Assembly: GCF_002157145.1 (NCBI RefSeq)
Contig: NZ_CP021361.1
Span: 3,929,501 to 3,993,500 of the forward strand
Origin: Acidovorax carolinensis
GTDB lineage: Bacteria; Pseudomonadota; Gammaproteobacteria; Burkholderiales; Burkholderiaceae_C
Direction of reading: 5' to 3'
Length of the DNA stretch: 64,000 nt
The position numbers and the translations under genes are program-made. The notes under the pieces were generated by a model, which saw only the letters and a list, made by a program, of their open reading frames with translations, had not been told where the DNA came from and did not search any database. Below are positions 55,624 through 64,000 of the stretch, one piece after another; positions within the stretch are counted from its first letter, which is position 1; each line of letters opens with the position of its first letter.

Positions 55624-58392
55624 TCAGGTCGCGGCACGCACCGGGCTATCGCCAAAAACCGCCTGCCAGAGCGCCAGCACTGCGCGCTGCTCTGCCTGCA
55701 GCGCGGGGGGCGCCACCTCGGTCGGCACCTCGTCGAGCCGTGCCCGGTGCTGCACACGCCGCAGCTCGCGGTAGGCGTCGGCCGCCGCCTGGCCCACACC
55801 GGCAGGCAGCAAACCCACCTGTTCGGCGCGCTGCAGCAATGCGATATTCCCTACGTTGCCCACCAGTTCAGGGTGTTGGGCCGAATGCGCCAGCACGAGG
55901 TACTGCACGGCAAACTCGGCATCCACCATGCCGCCCGGACTGTGCTTCACGTCAAACTGCCCCTCGCGCGTGCGATGGGCCGAACGCACGCGCTCGCGCA
56001 TGGACACGATCTCGGCGCGCAAGGCGACGGGATCGCGCGGCGACGTGATCACGGCTTCACGCACCGCATCAAACCGCGCCTGCAAGGCGGCACTGCCCAG
56101 TACAAAGCGCGCCCGCGTCATTGCCTGGTGCTCCCAGGTCCATGCCGTGTTGCTGCCGCGTTGCTGCTGGTAGGCCGCGTAGGCATCGAAACTGGTGACC
56201 AGCAGGCCGGAATTGCCGTTGGGCCGCAGGGCCGTGTCGATTTCGTACAGATCGCCCTCGCCCGTCTTGACCGTGAGCCAGTTGATGAGCTTGCGCACAA
56301 ACGCGGCATAGATCTCGGGGGCCCGTTCGTCGTCATCGTCGAACACGAAAACGATGTCGAGATCGCTGCCATAGCCCAATTCCTTGCCACCGAGCTTGCC
56401 ATAGCCAATGATGGCAAACTGCGGCGTTTCGCGGTGCCGGTTTTTGAGACGGCTCCAGCACCACTGCGCGGAAATGCGCAGCACGCTGTCTGCCAGCGCG
56501 CTGAGGTCATCGGCAACCTGCTCTACCGTGATCCGGTGCTCCACATCGCGGGCCAGCGTGCGGAAGGTTTCCGCGTGCTGCGCGCGGCGCAACAGGTTGA
56601 GCAGGGTTTCGTCGTCGTCCTCTCCGGTGGACCGTAGCGACGCCAGCCGCAGGGCCAGTTCGCGCTCGAAATCCGCCACCACAAAGCGCTCGGCCAGCAG
56701 CGCGTTGCCCACCAGCTCATCGATGACACCCGGGTGTTGCAGCAGGTAGCGAGCGGGCCATCGGGCGGCGCCCAGCAGGTGCAGCAGCTGCTCATGCACC
56801 GAGGGGCGCTCCAGCAGCAAGGCCAGATAGCTTTCGCGCCGCAGCAGGGGCTCGAGCCAGTTGACGAGGCGCACGGCCGCTTCTTCGGTGACGCGGCCTT
56901 CGCCCAGCCACTGCGCCGTGCGCTGGATCAGCCGGAACAGCCGCGCGCGGGCCTCGTCGCGCAACGCGATCACGCGGGGATGGGTGCGCCACTCGGCCAC
57001 CCGCTCGCGAAAACCGGCAGGCAACTGTTCGAGCAAGCCTTCCAGCTCGGGCGGGGGCGCGGTGACCGCACGCGGCCCGCCACATCCGCCGCCATTGCAT
57101 TCCCTCTTGCCATTGCCACCCAAGAGCGTGTCGAACTCCTGCGCCACCAGTTCACGGTGGGCATCGAGCTCATGCAGAAAACCGCAGCTGTCGCCATAGC
57201 CCATGGTGCGGGCAATCCAGGCCAGATCGTCGTCGCGCGTGGGCAGCACATGGGTTTGCTGGTCATCCAGGTACTGGATGCGGTGCTCCACACGGCGCAG
57301 AAACACATACGCCCGCGCCAGCGCATCGGCTGTTTCCTGCGGCATGAGCCCGGCCTGCGCAAGGCGCTGCAGGGCATCCAGCGTGGGCCGGCGACGCAGT
57401 TCGGGAAACTGCCCGCCGCGCACCACCTGCAGCAACTGCACGGTGAATTCAATTTCGCGGATACCGCCACGCGACAGCTTCACATCGTTGGCGCGCTCCG
57501 GATGGCCGGCGCTGCGCTTGGCAGCATGTTCGCGGATCTGGCGGTGCAGGGTGCGCAGCGCATCAAACACGCTGTAATCCAGATAGCGGCGGAATACGAA
57601 CGGCAGCACCACGCTGCGCAGCGCCAGCACCTCGGCACCGCCAATGCAGCTTTGCGGTGCCACCACGCGGCTCTTGAGCCAGGCAAACCGCTCCCACTCG
57701 CGCCCCTGCACCTGCAGGTAGTCCTCCAGCGCGGCCAGCGACACGGCGGCGGGACCGGAATTGCCATGGGGCCGCAGCGCCAGGTCCACCCGGAAAACGA
57801 AACCGTGCTCGGTGGTATCGCCCACCAGGCTGTAGATGATCTTCACCGCATGGGCAAAATACTCGTGGTTGGAGATGCGGCCGCGCCCCTCCGGGTTGCC
57901 GGCTGTTTCGCCGTCCTGCGCATAGACGTAGATGAGGTCGATGTCGCTGGACACGTTGAGCTCCCGCGCGCCAAGCTTGCCCATGCCGATCACCCACAGC
58001 GGCACCGGCTGTCCGTCGGGTGCGAGCGGAGCCCCATGGCGGCTGTCCAGTTCGCGGCTGGCGTGAAGGCACGCCCGGTCCAGCGCGAACTCGGCCAGTT
58101 CGGTGACGGCGCGGGTGATGTCCGACAGCGGGGCCTGGGCTTCGCAATCGAGCCGGATCAGCCGCTCCATGACCAGCTGGCGCAGCACGCGCAGGGCGGT
58201 TGCTGTGTCGCACCCGCGCTCCTGCAGCGCCGCAAAGGCCTGTTCCATGGATGCTTTATCAGGCGCCCCTGCCGGCAACAAAGCCAGATCCTGTGCGTAG
58301 CGGCGGTGCAGGCGCTGAAAAAAACGCGAGTACCCGGCCAGGCCGGCCGAGTCAGGGGCGGAACCCGAAAATTCAGTGGAAGAGGTGGACAT
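55624..58392 (-). CDS. glnE: Bifunctional glutamine synthetase adenylyltransferase/adenylyl-removing enzyme
   Basis: A 922-residue GlnE, which adds and removes AMP on glutamine synthetase under control of PII. It has two nucleotidyltransferase domains: the N-terminal adenylyl-removing one with GMGKLGARELNVSSDIDLIY (about 150-170) and the C-terminal adenylyltransferase with GYGKLGGKELGYGSDLDIVF (about 665-685), each with the GS...DxD metal site. Helical regulatory segments lie between. Length matches the family. The ATG at 58392 starts MSTSSTEFSG; it is divergent from yhdP with a 102-bp spacer. Confidence 0.96.
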   Translation of the reverse strand: MSTSSTEFSGSAPDSAGLAGYSRFFQRLHRRYAQDLALLPAGAPDKASMEQAFAALQERGCDTATALRVLRQLVMERLIRLDCEAQAPLSDITRAVTELAEFALDRACLHASRELDSRHGAPLAPDGQPVPLWVIGMGKLGARELNVSSDIDLIYVYAQDGETAGNPEGRGRISNHEYFAHAVKIIYSLVGDTTEHGFVFRVDLALRPHGNSGPAAVSLAALEDYLQVQGREWERFAWLKSRVVAPQSCIGGAEVLALRSVVLPFVFRRYLDYSVFDALRTLHRQIREHAAKRSAGHPERANDVKLSRGGIREIEFTVQLLQVVRGGQFPELRRRPTLDALQRLAQAGLMPQETADALARAYVFLRRVEHRIQYLDDQQTHVLPTRDDDLAWIARTMGYGDSCGFLHELDAHRELVAQEFDTLLGGNGKRECNGGGCGGPRAVTAPPPELEGLLEQLPAGFRERVAEWRTHPRVIALRDEARARLFRLIQRTAQWLGEGRVTEEAAVRLVNWLEPLLRRESYLALLLERPSVHEQLLHLLGAARWPARYLLQHPGVIDELVGNALLAERFVVADFERELALRLASLRSTGEDDDETLLNLLRRAQHAETFRTLARDVEHRITVEQVADDLSALADSVLRISAQWCWSRLKNRHRETPQFAIIGYGKLGGKELGYGSDLDIVFVFDDDDERAPEIYAAFVRKLINWLTVKTGEGDLYEIDTALRPNGNSGLLVTSFDAYAAYQQQRGSNTAWTWEHQAMTRARFVLGSAALQARFDAVREAVITSPRDPVALRAEIVSMRERVRSAHRTREGQFDVKHSPGGMVDAEFAVQYLVLAHSAQHPELVGNVGNIALLQRAEQVGLLPAGVGQAAADAYRELRRVQHRARLDEVPTEVAPPALQAEQRAVLALWQAVFGDSPVRAAT

Positions 58393-58494
58393 GGCAGGGG
58401 GCGCGGCGGGCCGCTACATACATAAGGACACCGGTTTTCACTGAACCCACCCCGGGGTCGCGGGTCATAATTCCTGCCACATTCAAGCCCACCA

Positions 58495-61400
58495 ATGATC
58501 GATCCATTAAATCGCCCCACACGCCTGTTGCGATTCGTCGCCGGGTTCGCGCGATGGTCGCTGGGTTGCCTGCTGGTCCTGTGGCTGCTGCTGGCCGTCG
58601 GGTGGGGAGCTTTGCATGGCTGGATTGTGCCGCGTATCGGCGAGTTTCGCCCGCAACTGGAGGCGCAGGCAGCGCGGGCGCTGGGGGTACCGGTGCGCAT
58701 CGGGTCCATCACGGCGCGTTCCGAAGGGTTGATCCCCTCCGTCGAGCTTCTGGACGTGGCGCTGCTGGATGCCCAAGGGCGAGCCGCGCTGCAACTGCCG
58801 CGCGTGGTGGTGGCACTGTCTCCGCGCTCGCTGCTCAACCGGGGGTTCGAGCAGCTCTACATCGAACGCCCCGACCTTGACATCCGCAGGCAGGCGGACG
58901 GCCGCATTGTGGTGGCGGGCCTCACTTTCTCGGAGACTGCGGGCGCGGACAACGCCGCCGCAGACTGGCTGTTTTCGCAGGGCGAAGTCGTCATCCAGGG
59001 TGGCACGCTGCGCTGGACCGACGAGCTGCGCGGCGCACCCGAGCTGGCGCTGGAAGAGGTCGATGTGCTGCTGCGCAACAGCAGCTGGCAGCACAACATG
59101 CGCATCGCGGCCACGCCACCGCCGGCCTGGGGTGAGCGGTTCACGCTGACCGGGCGGTTTCGCGCGCCGCTGCTGCGTGCACGCGATGGCAACTGGCAGC
59201 ACTGGAGCGGCCAGCTGTTTGCCGATTTCTCGCGCGTGGATGTCTCCCGCTTGCGCCACCATGCCGATGTGGGCTTTGAGGTGGCGCAAGGCCGTGGCGC
59301 CGTTCGCGCCTGGGCCGACGTTCAGCGCGGCCGGATTGTGGGTGGCACCGCCGACCTGTTGCTGACCGACGTCAACGCCACGCTGGGGCCCCAGCTCAAA
59401 GCCCTGGCGCTGCCCTCCATCGAAGGCCGGCTGGGCGGCCGGCGGCTGGAAGGCGGCTTCGAGTTTTATACCGAGGGCCTGCAGTTTGTGACCGACGATG
59501 GCCTGGTGTGGCCAGGGGGCAACCTGCGCCTGCACTACACGGGGGCCGCGGGCAAGGCACCCGCCCAGGGCGAGCTGCGCGCGGACCGCCTGGATCTTGC
59601 CGCGCTGGCCCAGATCGGCAGCCGCCTGCCACTGGGAAAGGCCGCCCACACCGCACTGCAGACCTACACCCCGCAGGGGCTGGTCAACGAAGTACACACC
59701 ACCTGGCGCGGCCCGCTGGATGCCTTGCAGCAATACCAGGTGCGCGGCAAGGTCACGGGGCTGGCCCTGGCCGCCGGCGAACCGGATGCGGGCAACAGCG
59801 TTCCCGGTCTGCGCGGCGCCAGTGTGGACATCGACATGACGCATGCCGGCGGCAAGGCCAGCCTGGCCATCGCGTCGGGTGCGCTGGTTCTGCCGGGGGT
59901 CTTTGAAGACCCTGTGTTGCCGCTGGACCAGCTGAGTGCGGAGCTGCGCTGGCAAGTGGATGGGCAACGCCTGGCGGTGCAGGCCAGCAATGTGCGGTTT
60001 TCCAACGCGGACGCTCAGGGCGAGCTGCGCGCCAGCTGGCACACCAGCGACGCCAGCCAGGCCCCCCGTTTTTCACGCTTTCCCGGCGTGATGGACCTGA
60101 CGGGCACACTGGTGCGCGCCGACGGCACCCGCGTGCACCGCTATCTGCCCCAATCCATCCCGGCCGAATCGCGCCACTATGTGCGCGATGCCATCCTGTC
60201 GGGCAGCGCCAGCAACGTGCAGTTCCGGGTAAAGGGCGACCTGCACGACCTGCCTTTCAACGATCCCCGGCAGGGAGATTTCCGCATTGCAGCCCGCGTC
60301 AAGGATGTGACCTACGCCTACGTTCCACCCCGGCTGCAACCCGGCGGCGCGTTGCCCTGGCCGGCGCTGACGCAACTGGCGGGCGAACTGGTGTTCGAGC
60401 GCTCGTCCATGCAGGTGCGCGGCGCCACCGGTGGTTTTGCCGGCACGCCGGGCGTGCGTCTGGCCAAGGTGGAGGCGCAGATTCCCGATCTGTCCCACTC
60501 CGTGGTCGCGGTCAACGCCGATGCGCGCGGGCCGCTGTCCGAACTGCTGACCATCCTGCGCACCTCCCCGCTATCGCGCATGACAGGCCATGCGCTCGAT
60601 CAGGCCAGCGGCACGGGCAATGCCGATTTGCAGCTGCGACTGAGCCTGCCGATCAGCGATATCGAAAAATCCAAAGTGCAGGGCAGTGTGGTGCTGGCGG
60701 GCAATGAGGTGCAGATCACACCCGAAACGCCCCTGCTGTCGCGCGCACGCGGCATCGTGCAATTTACCGACACCGGGTTCTCCGTGAATGGCGTGCAGGC
60801 GCGCGCGTTGGGTGGGGACTTGCGCCTGGAGGGCGGAATGCGTGCGCTGGCGGCCGGCGCTGGCCCAACCGAGTCCGCCGTGCAAGTGCGGGCGCAAGGC
60901 ACGGCCACTGCCGAGGGGCTTCAGCAGGCGCGGCAGCTGGGCATGCTTGCGCAGCTGGCGCGCAGCGCTACCGGCAGCGCGCCCTACACACTTGCGCTGG
61001 CTTTTCGCCGGGGCATTCCCGAGATACGGGTCACCACCACCTTGCAGGGAATGGGCCTCACGTTGCCCGCACCGCTGGCCAAGACCGCAGATTCCCTGCT
61101 GCCAGTGCGCTATGAGACCCAGGTGGCCCGCGAATCCTTGGCCGCGGTCATGGCAGGTACGGCCCCGCCGCCCCTGCGCGACCAGTTGACCCTGGACCTG
61201 GGCTCGCTGGGATCGGTCAGCTACCAGCGGGAGCATCAGGGCAACCAGACGCGCGTGGTGCGTGGTGCCATCGGCATCGGTCTGGCCGCCGGCGAATCCG
61301 CGCCCATGCCGATGGACGGCGTGGCGGCCAACATCCGCGCGGCACACGTTGACGTGGACGCCTGGGAAAAGGTGCTGACACAGGCAACCACCACCGACGC

Positions 61401-62637
61401 CGGCACCCCTGCCACCGCCACCCAGGCAGACAGCGCGGCGCAAGACTATCTGCCCACTACCGCCGCCGTGCGCGCGCAGACGCTCACTGTGCAGGGGCGC
61501 GCATTGCACAACCTGGTCGTTGGCGGCTCGCGGGACGGCTCCACCTGGCGTGCCAACCTGGACGCCGATGAGCTCAACGGCTATCTCGAATACCGGCAGG
61601 CCGGCACCCGTGACAACCCGGCGGGCCGCGTGTTTGCCCGGCTGGCGCGCCTGAAGCTGCCCCAAAGTACCGCCACGCAGCTCGAAGCACTGCTGGACGA
61701 GCAACCCGGCACGATGCCCGCGCTGGACATCGTGGTGGACGACTTTGAGCTGCGCGGCCGCCAGCTCGGGCGTGTGGAGATCGAAGCGCAAAACCTGGGC
61801 GGGGATGTGGCCCAGCGCGAGTGGCGGCTGGGCAAGTTCAACATCATGACGCCGGAAGCCACCTTCACCGGCAGCGGCAACTGGGCGTTGGTGGCGGGCA
61901 GCGAACGGGCGCCGCGCCGCCGCACGGTCATGAACTTCCAGCTCGACATTCGCGATTCCGGCGATCTGCTGGCCCGTTTTGGCATGGAAAAGGTGGTGCG
62001 CCGCGGCAAGGGGCGCATGCAAGGGCAGGTGGCCTGGATAGGTGCGCCCATGAGCCCGGACTACCGCTCCATGACGGGGCAGATCAACCTGAATGTGGAG
62101 TCTGGCCAGTTCCTCAAGGCCGATCCGGGGCTTGCCAAGCTGCTCGGTGTGCTCAGCCTGCAGTCGTTGCCACGCCGCCTGACGCTCGATTTCCGCGACG
62201 TCTTCAGCGAGGGTTTCGCGTTCGATTTCGTGCGGGGCGACGTGCGCATCGAGCAGGGTGTCGCCATCACCAACAACCTGCAGATGAAGGGGGTCAACGC
62301 AGCCGTGCTCATGGAGGGCAGTGCCAACATCGACCACGAAACCCAGGACCTGCATGTGGTGGTCGTCCCCGAAATCAATGCCATGACGGCTTCGCTGGTC
62401 GCCACCGCCATCAATCCGGTCATCGGACTGGGCAGCTTTCTGGCCCAGGTTTTTCTGCGCGGTCCGCTGATCGAGGCCGCCACCCAGGAATTTCAGATTG
62501 GGGGCACCTGGACGGATCCGAATATCGTGCGCATTTCGCGGCGCAGCCGGGAATCGGGCAGTGCCCCCGTGCCCTCGGGGGCCGCACAATTGCCCGGCAA
62601 GACGCCTGCGCCCCCCGCGGCCGGAGAACCCTCATGA
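58495..62637 (+). CDS. yhdP: YhdP-family AsmA-like envelope protein (TIGR02099)
   Basis: A 1380-residue AsmA-like protein. One N-terminal membrane anchor (WSLGCLLVLWLLLAVGWGAL, about 22-41) precedes a very long periplasmic beta-rich domain; the family forms a lipid-transfer bridge and YhdP moves phospholipids towards the outer membrane. Conserved segments include [20 protein letters not shown] near the start and LPRRLTLDFRDVFSEGFAFD, VVPEINAMTASLVATAINPV and GLGSFLAQVFLRGPLIEAAT near the end. A short Pro-rich tail follows. Its stop overlaps the nitrilase start as ATGA. Confidence 0.93.
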   Translation: MIDPLNRPTRLLRFVAGFARWSLGCLLVLWLLLAVGWGALHGWIVPRIGEFRPQLEAQAARALGVPVRIGSITARSEGLIPSVELLDVALLDAQGRAALQLPRVVVALSPRSLLNRGFEQLYIERPDLDIRRQADGRIVVAGLTFSETAGADNAAADWLFSQGEVVIQGGTLRWTDELRGAPELALEEVDVLLRNSSWQHNMRIAATPPPAWGERFTLTGRFRAPLLRARDGNWQHWSGQLFADFSRVDVSRLRHHADVGFEVAQGRGAVRAWADVQRGRIVGGTADLLLTDVNATLGPQLKALALPSIEGRLGGRRLEGGFEFYTEGLQFVTDDGLVWPGGNLRLHYTGAAGKAPAQGELRADRLDLAALAQIGSRLPLGKAAHTALQTYTPQGLVNEVHTTWRGPLDALQQYQVRGKVTGLALAAGEPDAGNSVPGLRGASVDIDMTHAGGKASLAIASGALVLPGVFEDPVLPLDQLSAELRWQVDGQRLAVQASNVRFSNADAQGELRASWHTSDASQAPRFSRFPGVMDLTGTLVRADGTRVHRYLPQSIPAESRHYVRDAILSGSASNVQFRVKGDLHDLPFNDPRQGDFRIAARVKDVTYAYVPPRLQPGGALPWPALTQLAGELVFERSSMQVRGATGGFAGTPGVRLAKVEAQIPDLSHSVVAVNADARGPLSELLTILRTSPLSRMTGHALDQASGTGNADLQLRLSLPISDIEKSKVQGSVVLAGNEVQITPETPLLSRARGIVQFTDTGFSVNGVQARALGGDLRLEGGMRALAAGAGPTESAVQVRAQGTATAEGLQQARQLGMLAQLARSATGSAPYTLALAFRRGIPEIRVTTTLQGMGLTLPAPLAKTADSLLPVRYETQVARESLAAVMAGTAPPPLRDQLTLDLGSLGSVSYQREHQGNQTRVVRGAIGIGLAAGESAPMPMDGVAANIRAAHVDVDAWEKVLTQATTTDAGTPATATQADSAAQDYLPTTAAVRAQTLTVQGRALHNLVVGGSRDGSTWRANLDADELNGYLEYRQAGTRDNPAGRVFARLARLKLPQSTATQLEALLDEQPGTMPALDIVVDDFELRGRQLGRVEIEAQNLGGDVAQREWRLGKFNIMTPEATFTGSGNWALVAGSERAPRRRTVMNFQLDIRDSGDLLARFGMEKVVRRGKGRMQGQVAWIGAPMSPDYRSMTGQINLNVESGQFLKADPGLAKLLGVLSLQSLPRRLTLDFRDVFSEGFAFDFVRGDVRIEQGVAITNNLQMKGVNAAVLMEGSANIDHETQDLHVVVVPEINAMTASLVATAINPVIGLGSFLAQVFLRGPLIEAATQEFQIGGTWTDPNIVRISRRSRESGSAPVPSGAAQLPGKTPAPPAAGEPS

Positions 62638-63449
62638 AAGTGGCAGCCCTGCAGATGGTCTCTGGCACGCAGCGCAGCGACAACCTGGCCATGGCCCGCC
62701 GCCTGCTGGAGCAGGCCGCCGCGGCAGGGGCCGAACTGGCCGTGCTGCCCGAGTACTTTTGCACCATGGGCCTGCGCGACACCGACAAGCTGGCATGGCA
62801 GGAAACCCCGGGCGATGGGATTGTGCAGACGTTTCTCGCCCTGGCCGCACAGGAGCTGCAGATGTGGGTGGTAGGCGGCACATTGCCCATGCAGACCGCC
62901 GATCCGGCGCGCGTGCGCAACACCACGCTGGTGTATGCGCCCTCGGGCCACTGCGTTGCGCGCTACGACAAAATCCACCTTTTCCGGTTTGACAACGGAC
63001 ACGAGCATTTTGACGAGGGCCGGGTGATCGAGGCCGGGGCCACGCCGGTGCAGTTTGACCTGCCATCGCGTACCGGCCACACCTGGCGCATCGGGCTGAG
63101 CGTTTGCTACGACCTGCGCTTTCCCGAGCTGTACCGCCTGCACGCCAGTGCAGGAGCCGACCTGCTGCTGGTGCCCAGCGCCTTCACCCACACCACCGGG
63201 CAGGCCCACTGGGAACTGCTGCTGCGCGCGCGCGCAGTGGAGAACCTGGCCTATGTGCTGGCCCCTGCGCAGGGCGGACTGCACGAAAACGGTCGCCAGA
63301 CATGGGGGCACAGCATGCTGGTCGATCCCTGGGGGCTGGTCGTCAACGCACGGGCGCAGGGCCCGGGCGTGGTGCTGGGAGAGCTCGATGCCGGGCGCGT
63401 GCGCCAGGTACGCGCGCAGCTGCCCGCACTGGAGCACCGCGTCCTGTGA
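62634..63449 (+). CDS. Carbon-nitrogen hydrolase (nitrilase superfamily, Nit2-like)
   Basis: A 271-residue nitrilase-superfamily amidase. The catalytic triad is visible as E40 in LAVLPEYF, K113 in YDKIHLF and C158 in LSVCYDLRFPE. The sequence is closest in style to deaminated-glutathione amidase (NIT1) and omega-amidase (Nit2), enzymes of metabolite repair. The ATG overlaps the yhdP stop as ATGA, and the next gene starts with GTG overlapping its stop (GTGA), so three genes are coupled. Confidence 0.92.
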   Translation: MKVAALQMVSGTQRSDNLAMARRLLEQAAAAGAELAVLPEYFCTMGLRDTDKLAWQETPGDGIVQTFLALAAQELQMWVVGGTLPMQTADPARVRNTTLVYAPSGHCVARYDKIHLFRFDNGHEHFDEGRVIEAGATPVQFDLPSRTGHTWRIGLSVCYDLRFPELYRLHASAGADLLLVPSAFTHTTGQAHWELLLRARAVENLAYVLAPAQGGLHENGRQTWGHSMLVDPWGLVVNARAQGPGVVLGELDAGRVRQVRAQLPALEHRVL

Positions 63450-64000
63450 GCAGTCTGCCGCCACGCACCCGCACGCCCTGGCAGCGCTGGCGCAGCGCGT
63501 GGCGCCGGTGGTCGCTCTGGACCCTGCTGGTGGTCCTGGTGGCATCGATGCTGGTCACGCTGGTCTGGCTGGCCGGGCGCTACGAGGCCAGCCAGGTGCA
63601 ATCCCGGCTGGAGCGGGACACCGCGGACGCGGGCTCCGACATCCGCACTGCGCTCTCGCGCAACGTGCAGAGCCTGCAGGCACTTCAGGCAGGTGACCCG
63701 GGCCTGCTGGCCTGGGAAGTCAATGCGACCGAATTGCTGCGCCAACGCCGCGAACTGGTGCGCATCGAGTGGCGGGACGCCAACCTGCGCTTGCGCGCCT
63801 ATGCCCAGACCCCTTACCGCCCGGTGGCGTGGGACGCCGCCAGCCGTGAAGGCGCGCATTCCGATGCGGCGCTGGCCTGCACCAATGCCCGCCGGCTGGG
63901 TGCCCCCGCCTATTCGAGCAGCTATTTCCAGCCGCATGGCGACGGCCTGGGCTCGGAGATGATGGAGCTGTGCCTGCCCCTGAACCGCGCCGGGCGCCCC
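63446..64000 (+). CDS. Membrane sensor protein, probably histidine kinase (partial)
   Basis: A frame that starts with GTG at 63446 overlapping the nitrilase stop (GTGA) and stays open to the window end (185 codons). It has one membrane segment (WTLLVVLVASMLVTLVWLAG, about 24-43) followed by a periplasmic or extracytoplasmic domain (EASQVQSRLERDTADAGSDI, LLRQRRELVRIEWRDANLRL). The N-terminal layout resembles DctS/PAS-type sensor kinases, but the kinase domain lies beyond the window, so the assignment is tentative. Confidence 0.6.
   Translation, partial: MSSLPPRTRTPWQRWRSAWRRWSLWTLLVVLVASMLVTLVWLAGRYEASQVQSRLERDTADAGSDIRTALSRNVQSLQALQAGDPGLLAWEVNATELLRQRRELVRIEWRDANLRLRAYAQTPYRPVAWDAASREGAHSDAALACTNARRLGAPAYSSSYFQPHGDGLGSEMMELCLPLNRAGRP

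Overview
The window is a GC-rich chromosomal segment. Its gene content and gene order fit a beta-proteobacterium of the family Comamonadaceae, probably close to Acidovorax: recA-recX, sucC-sucD, glnE-yhdP-nitrilase, a topB ending in a SWIB domain, a Bug-type solute receptor, RpoN-type pilin promoters and two short interspersed repeat families. This placement is inference from protein character; no 16S or database comparison was possible. Sixty-one genes or gene remnants are annotated. No tRNA, rRNA or CRISPR array was seen.

Layout. 1-9.5 kb: small housekeeping and hypothetical genes, mostly on the minus strand (two VOC proteins, RIO-type kinase, DTW-domain tRNA-modification protein, methyltransferase, flavin reductase, NERD-helicase, SDR, tyrosine phosphatase). 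9.5-14.8 kb: topB with a histone-H1-like tail and SWIB domain, divergent from a SET-domain methyltransferase that overlaps birA (frame broken inside an inserted repeat), then a SPOR-domain protein. 14.9-20.6 kb: a TctD/TctE-like two-component system, frameshifted N-formylglutamate amidohydrolase and Bug-receptor genes, and a divergent LysR gene with a good operator. 20.5-26.2 kb: marR, recA-recX, argC, sucCD. 26.3-29.8 kb: terC, PP2C phosphatase, FHA protein, class-II cyclic-nucleotide phosphodiesterase. 29.9-37.8 kb: a vapB with decayed vapC, then a type IV pilin locus: pilA with a sigma-54 promoter, a TfpX/TfpZ-like accessory gene, a 1000-residue membrane/spermidine-synthase-like fusion, and a second pilin gene cut in two by a complete IS256-family element with an 8-bp target duplication. 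37.8-46 kb: moaC, a BepA-like M48 protease, a second terC behind a manganese (yybP-ykoY) riboswitch, small proteins, yaeQ, purB, GST. 45.9-53.8 kb: an eight-gene, tightly overlapping minus-strand operon for membrane-lipid modification (FAD oxidoreductase, DUF1365, cyclopropane-fatty-acid-synthase-like methyltransferase, chalcone-isomerase-like, MFS, DUF3833, SDR, NTF2-like) behind an RpoE-like promoter, next to a periplasmic glutathione peroxidase. 54-64 kb: a frameshifted HD-type regulatory gene, glnE, yhdP, a nitrilase and the start of a membrane sensor protein.

Three themes cut across the regions. First, about fifteen copies of a 45-70 bp repeat (core AGCGCTT..AAGCGC.AGCAGCTAT) lie mostly between genes, where several fold into terminator-like hairpins. 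Four copies, however, lie inside reading frames: they encode the hydrophobic part of two signal peptides, a loop of MoaC and part of the TopB tail. Second, five genes (birA, the amidohydrolase, the Bug receptor, vapC and the HD-domain gene) are broken by frame changes that each look like a missing base, mostly in C/G or A runs; this may be gene decay or a sequencing artefact. Third, the topB-SWIB/H1-tail gene next to a SET methyltransferase, with a 37-nt alternating purine-pyrimidine tract between them, is a candidate chromatin-like module.
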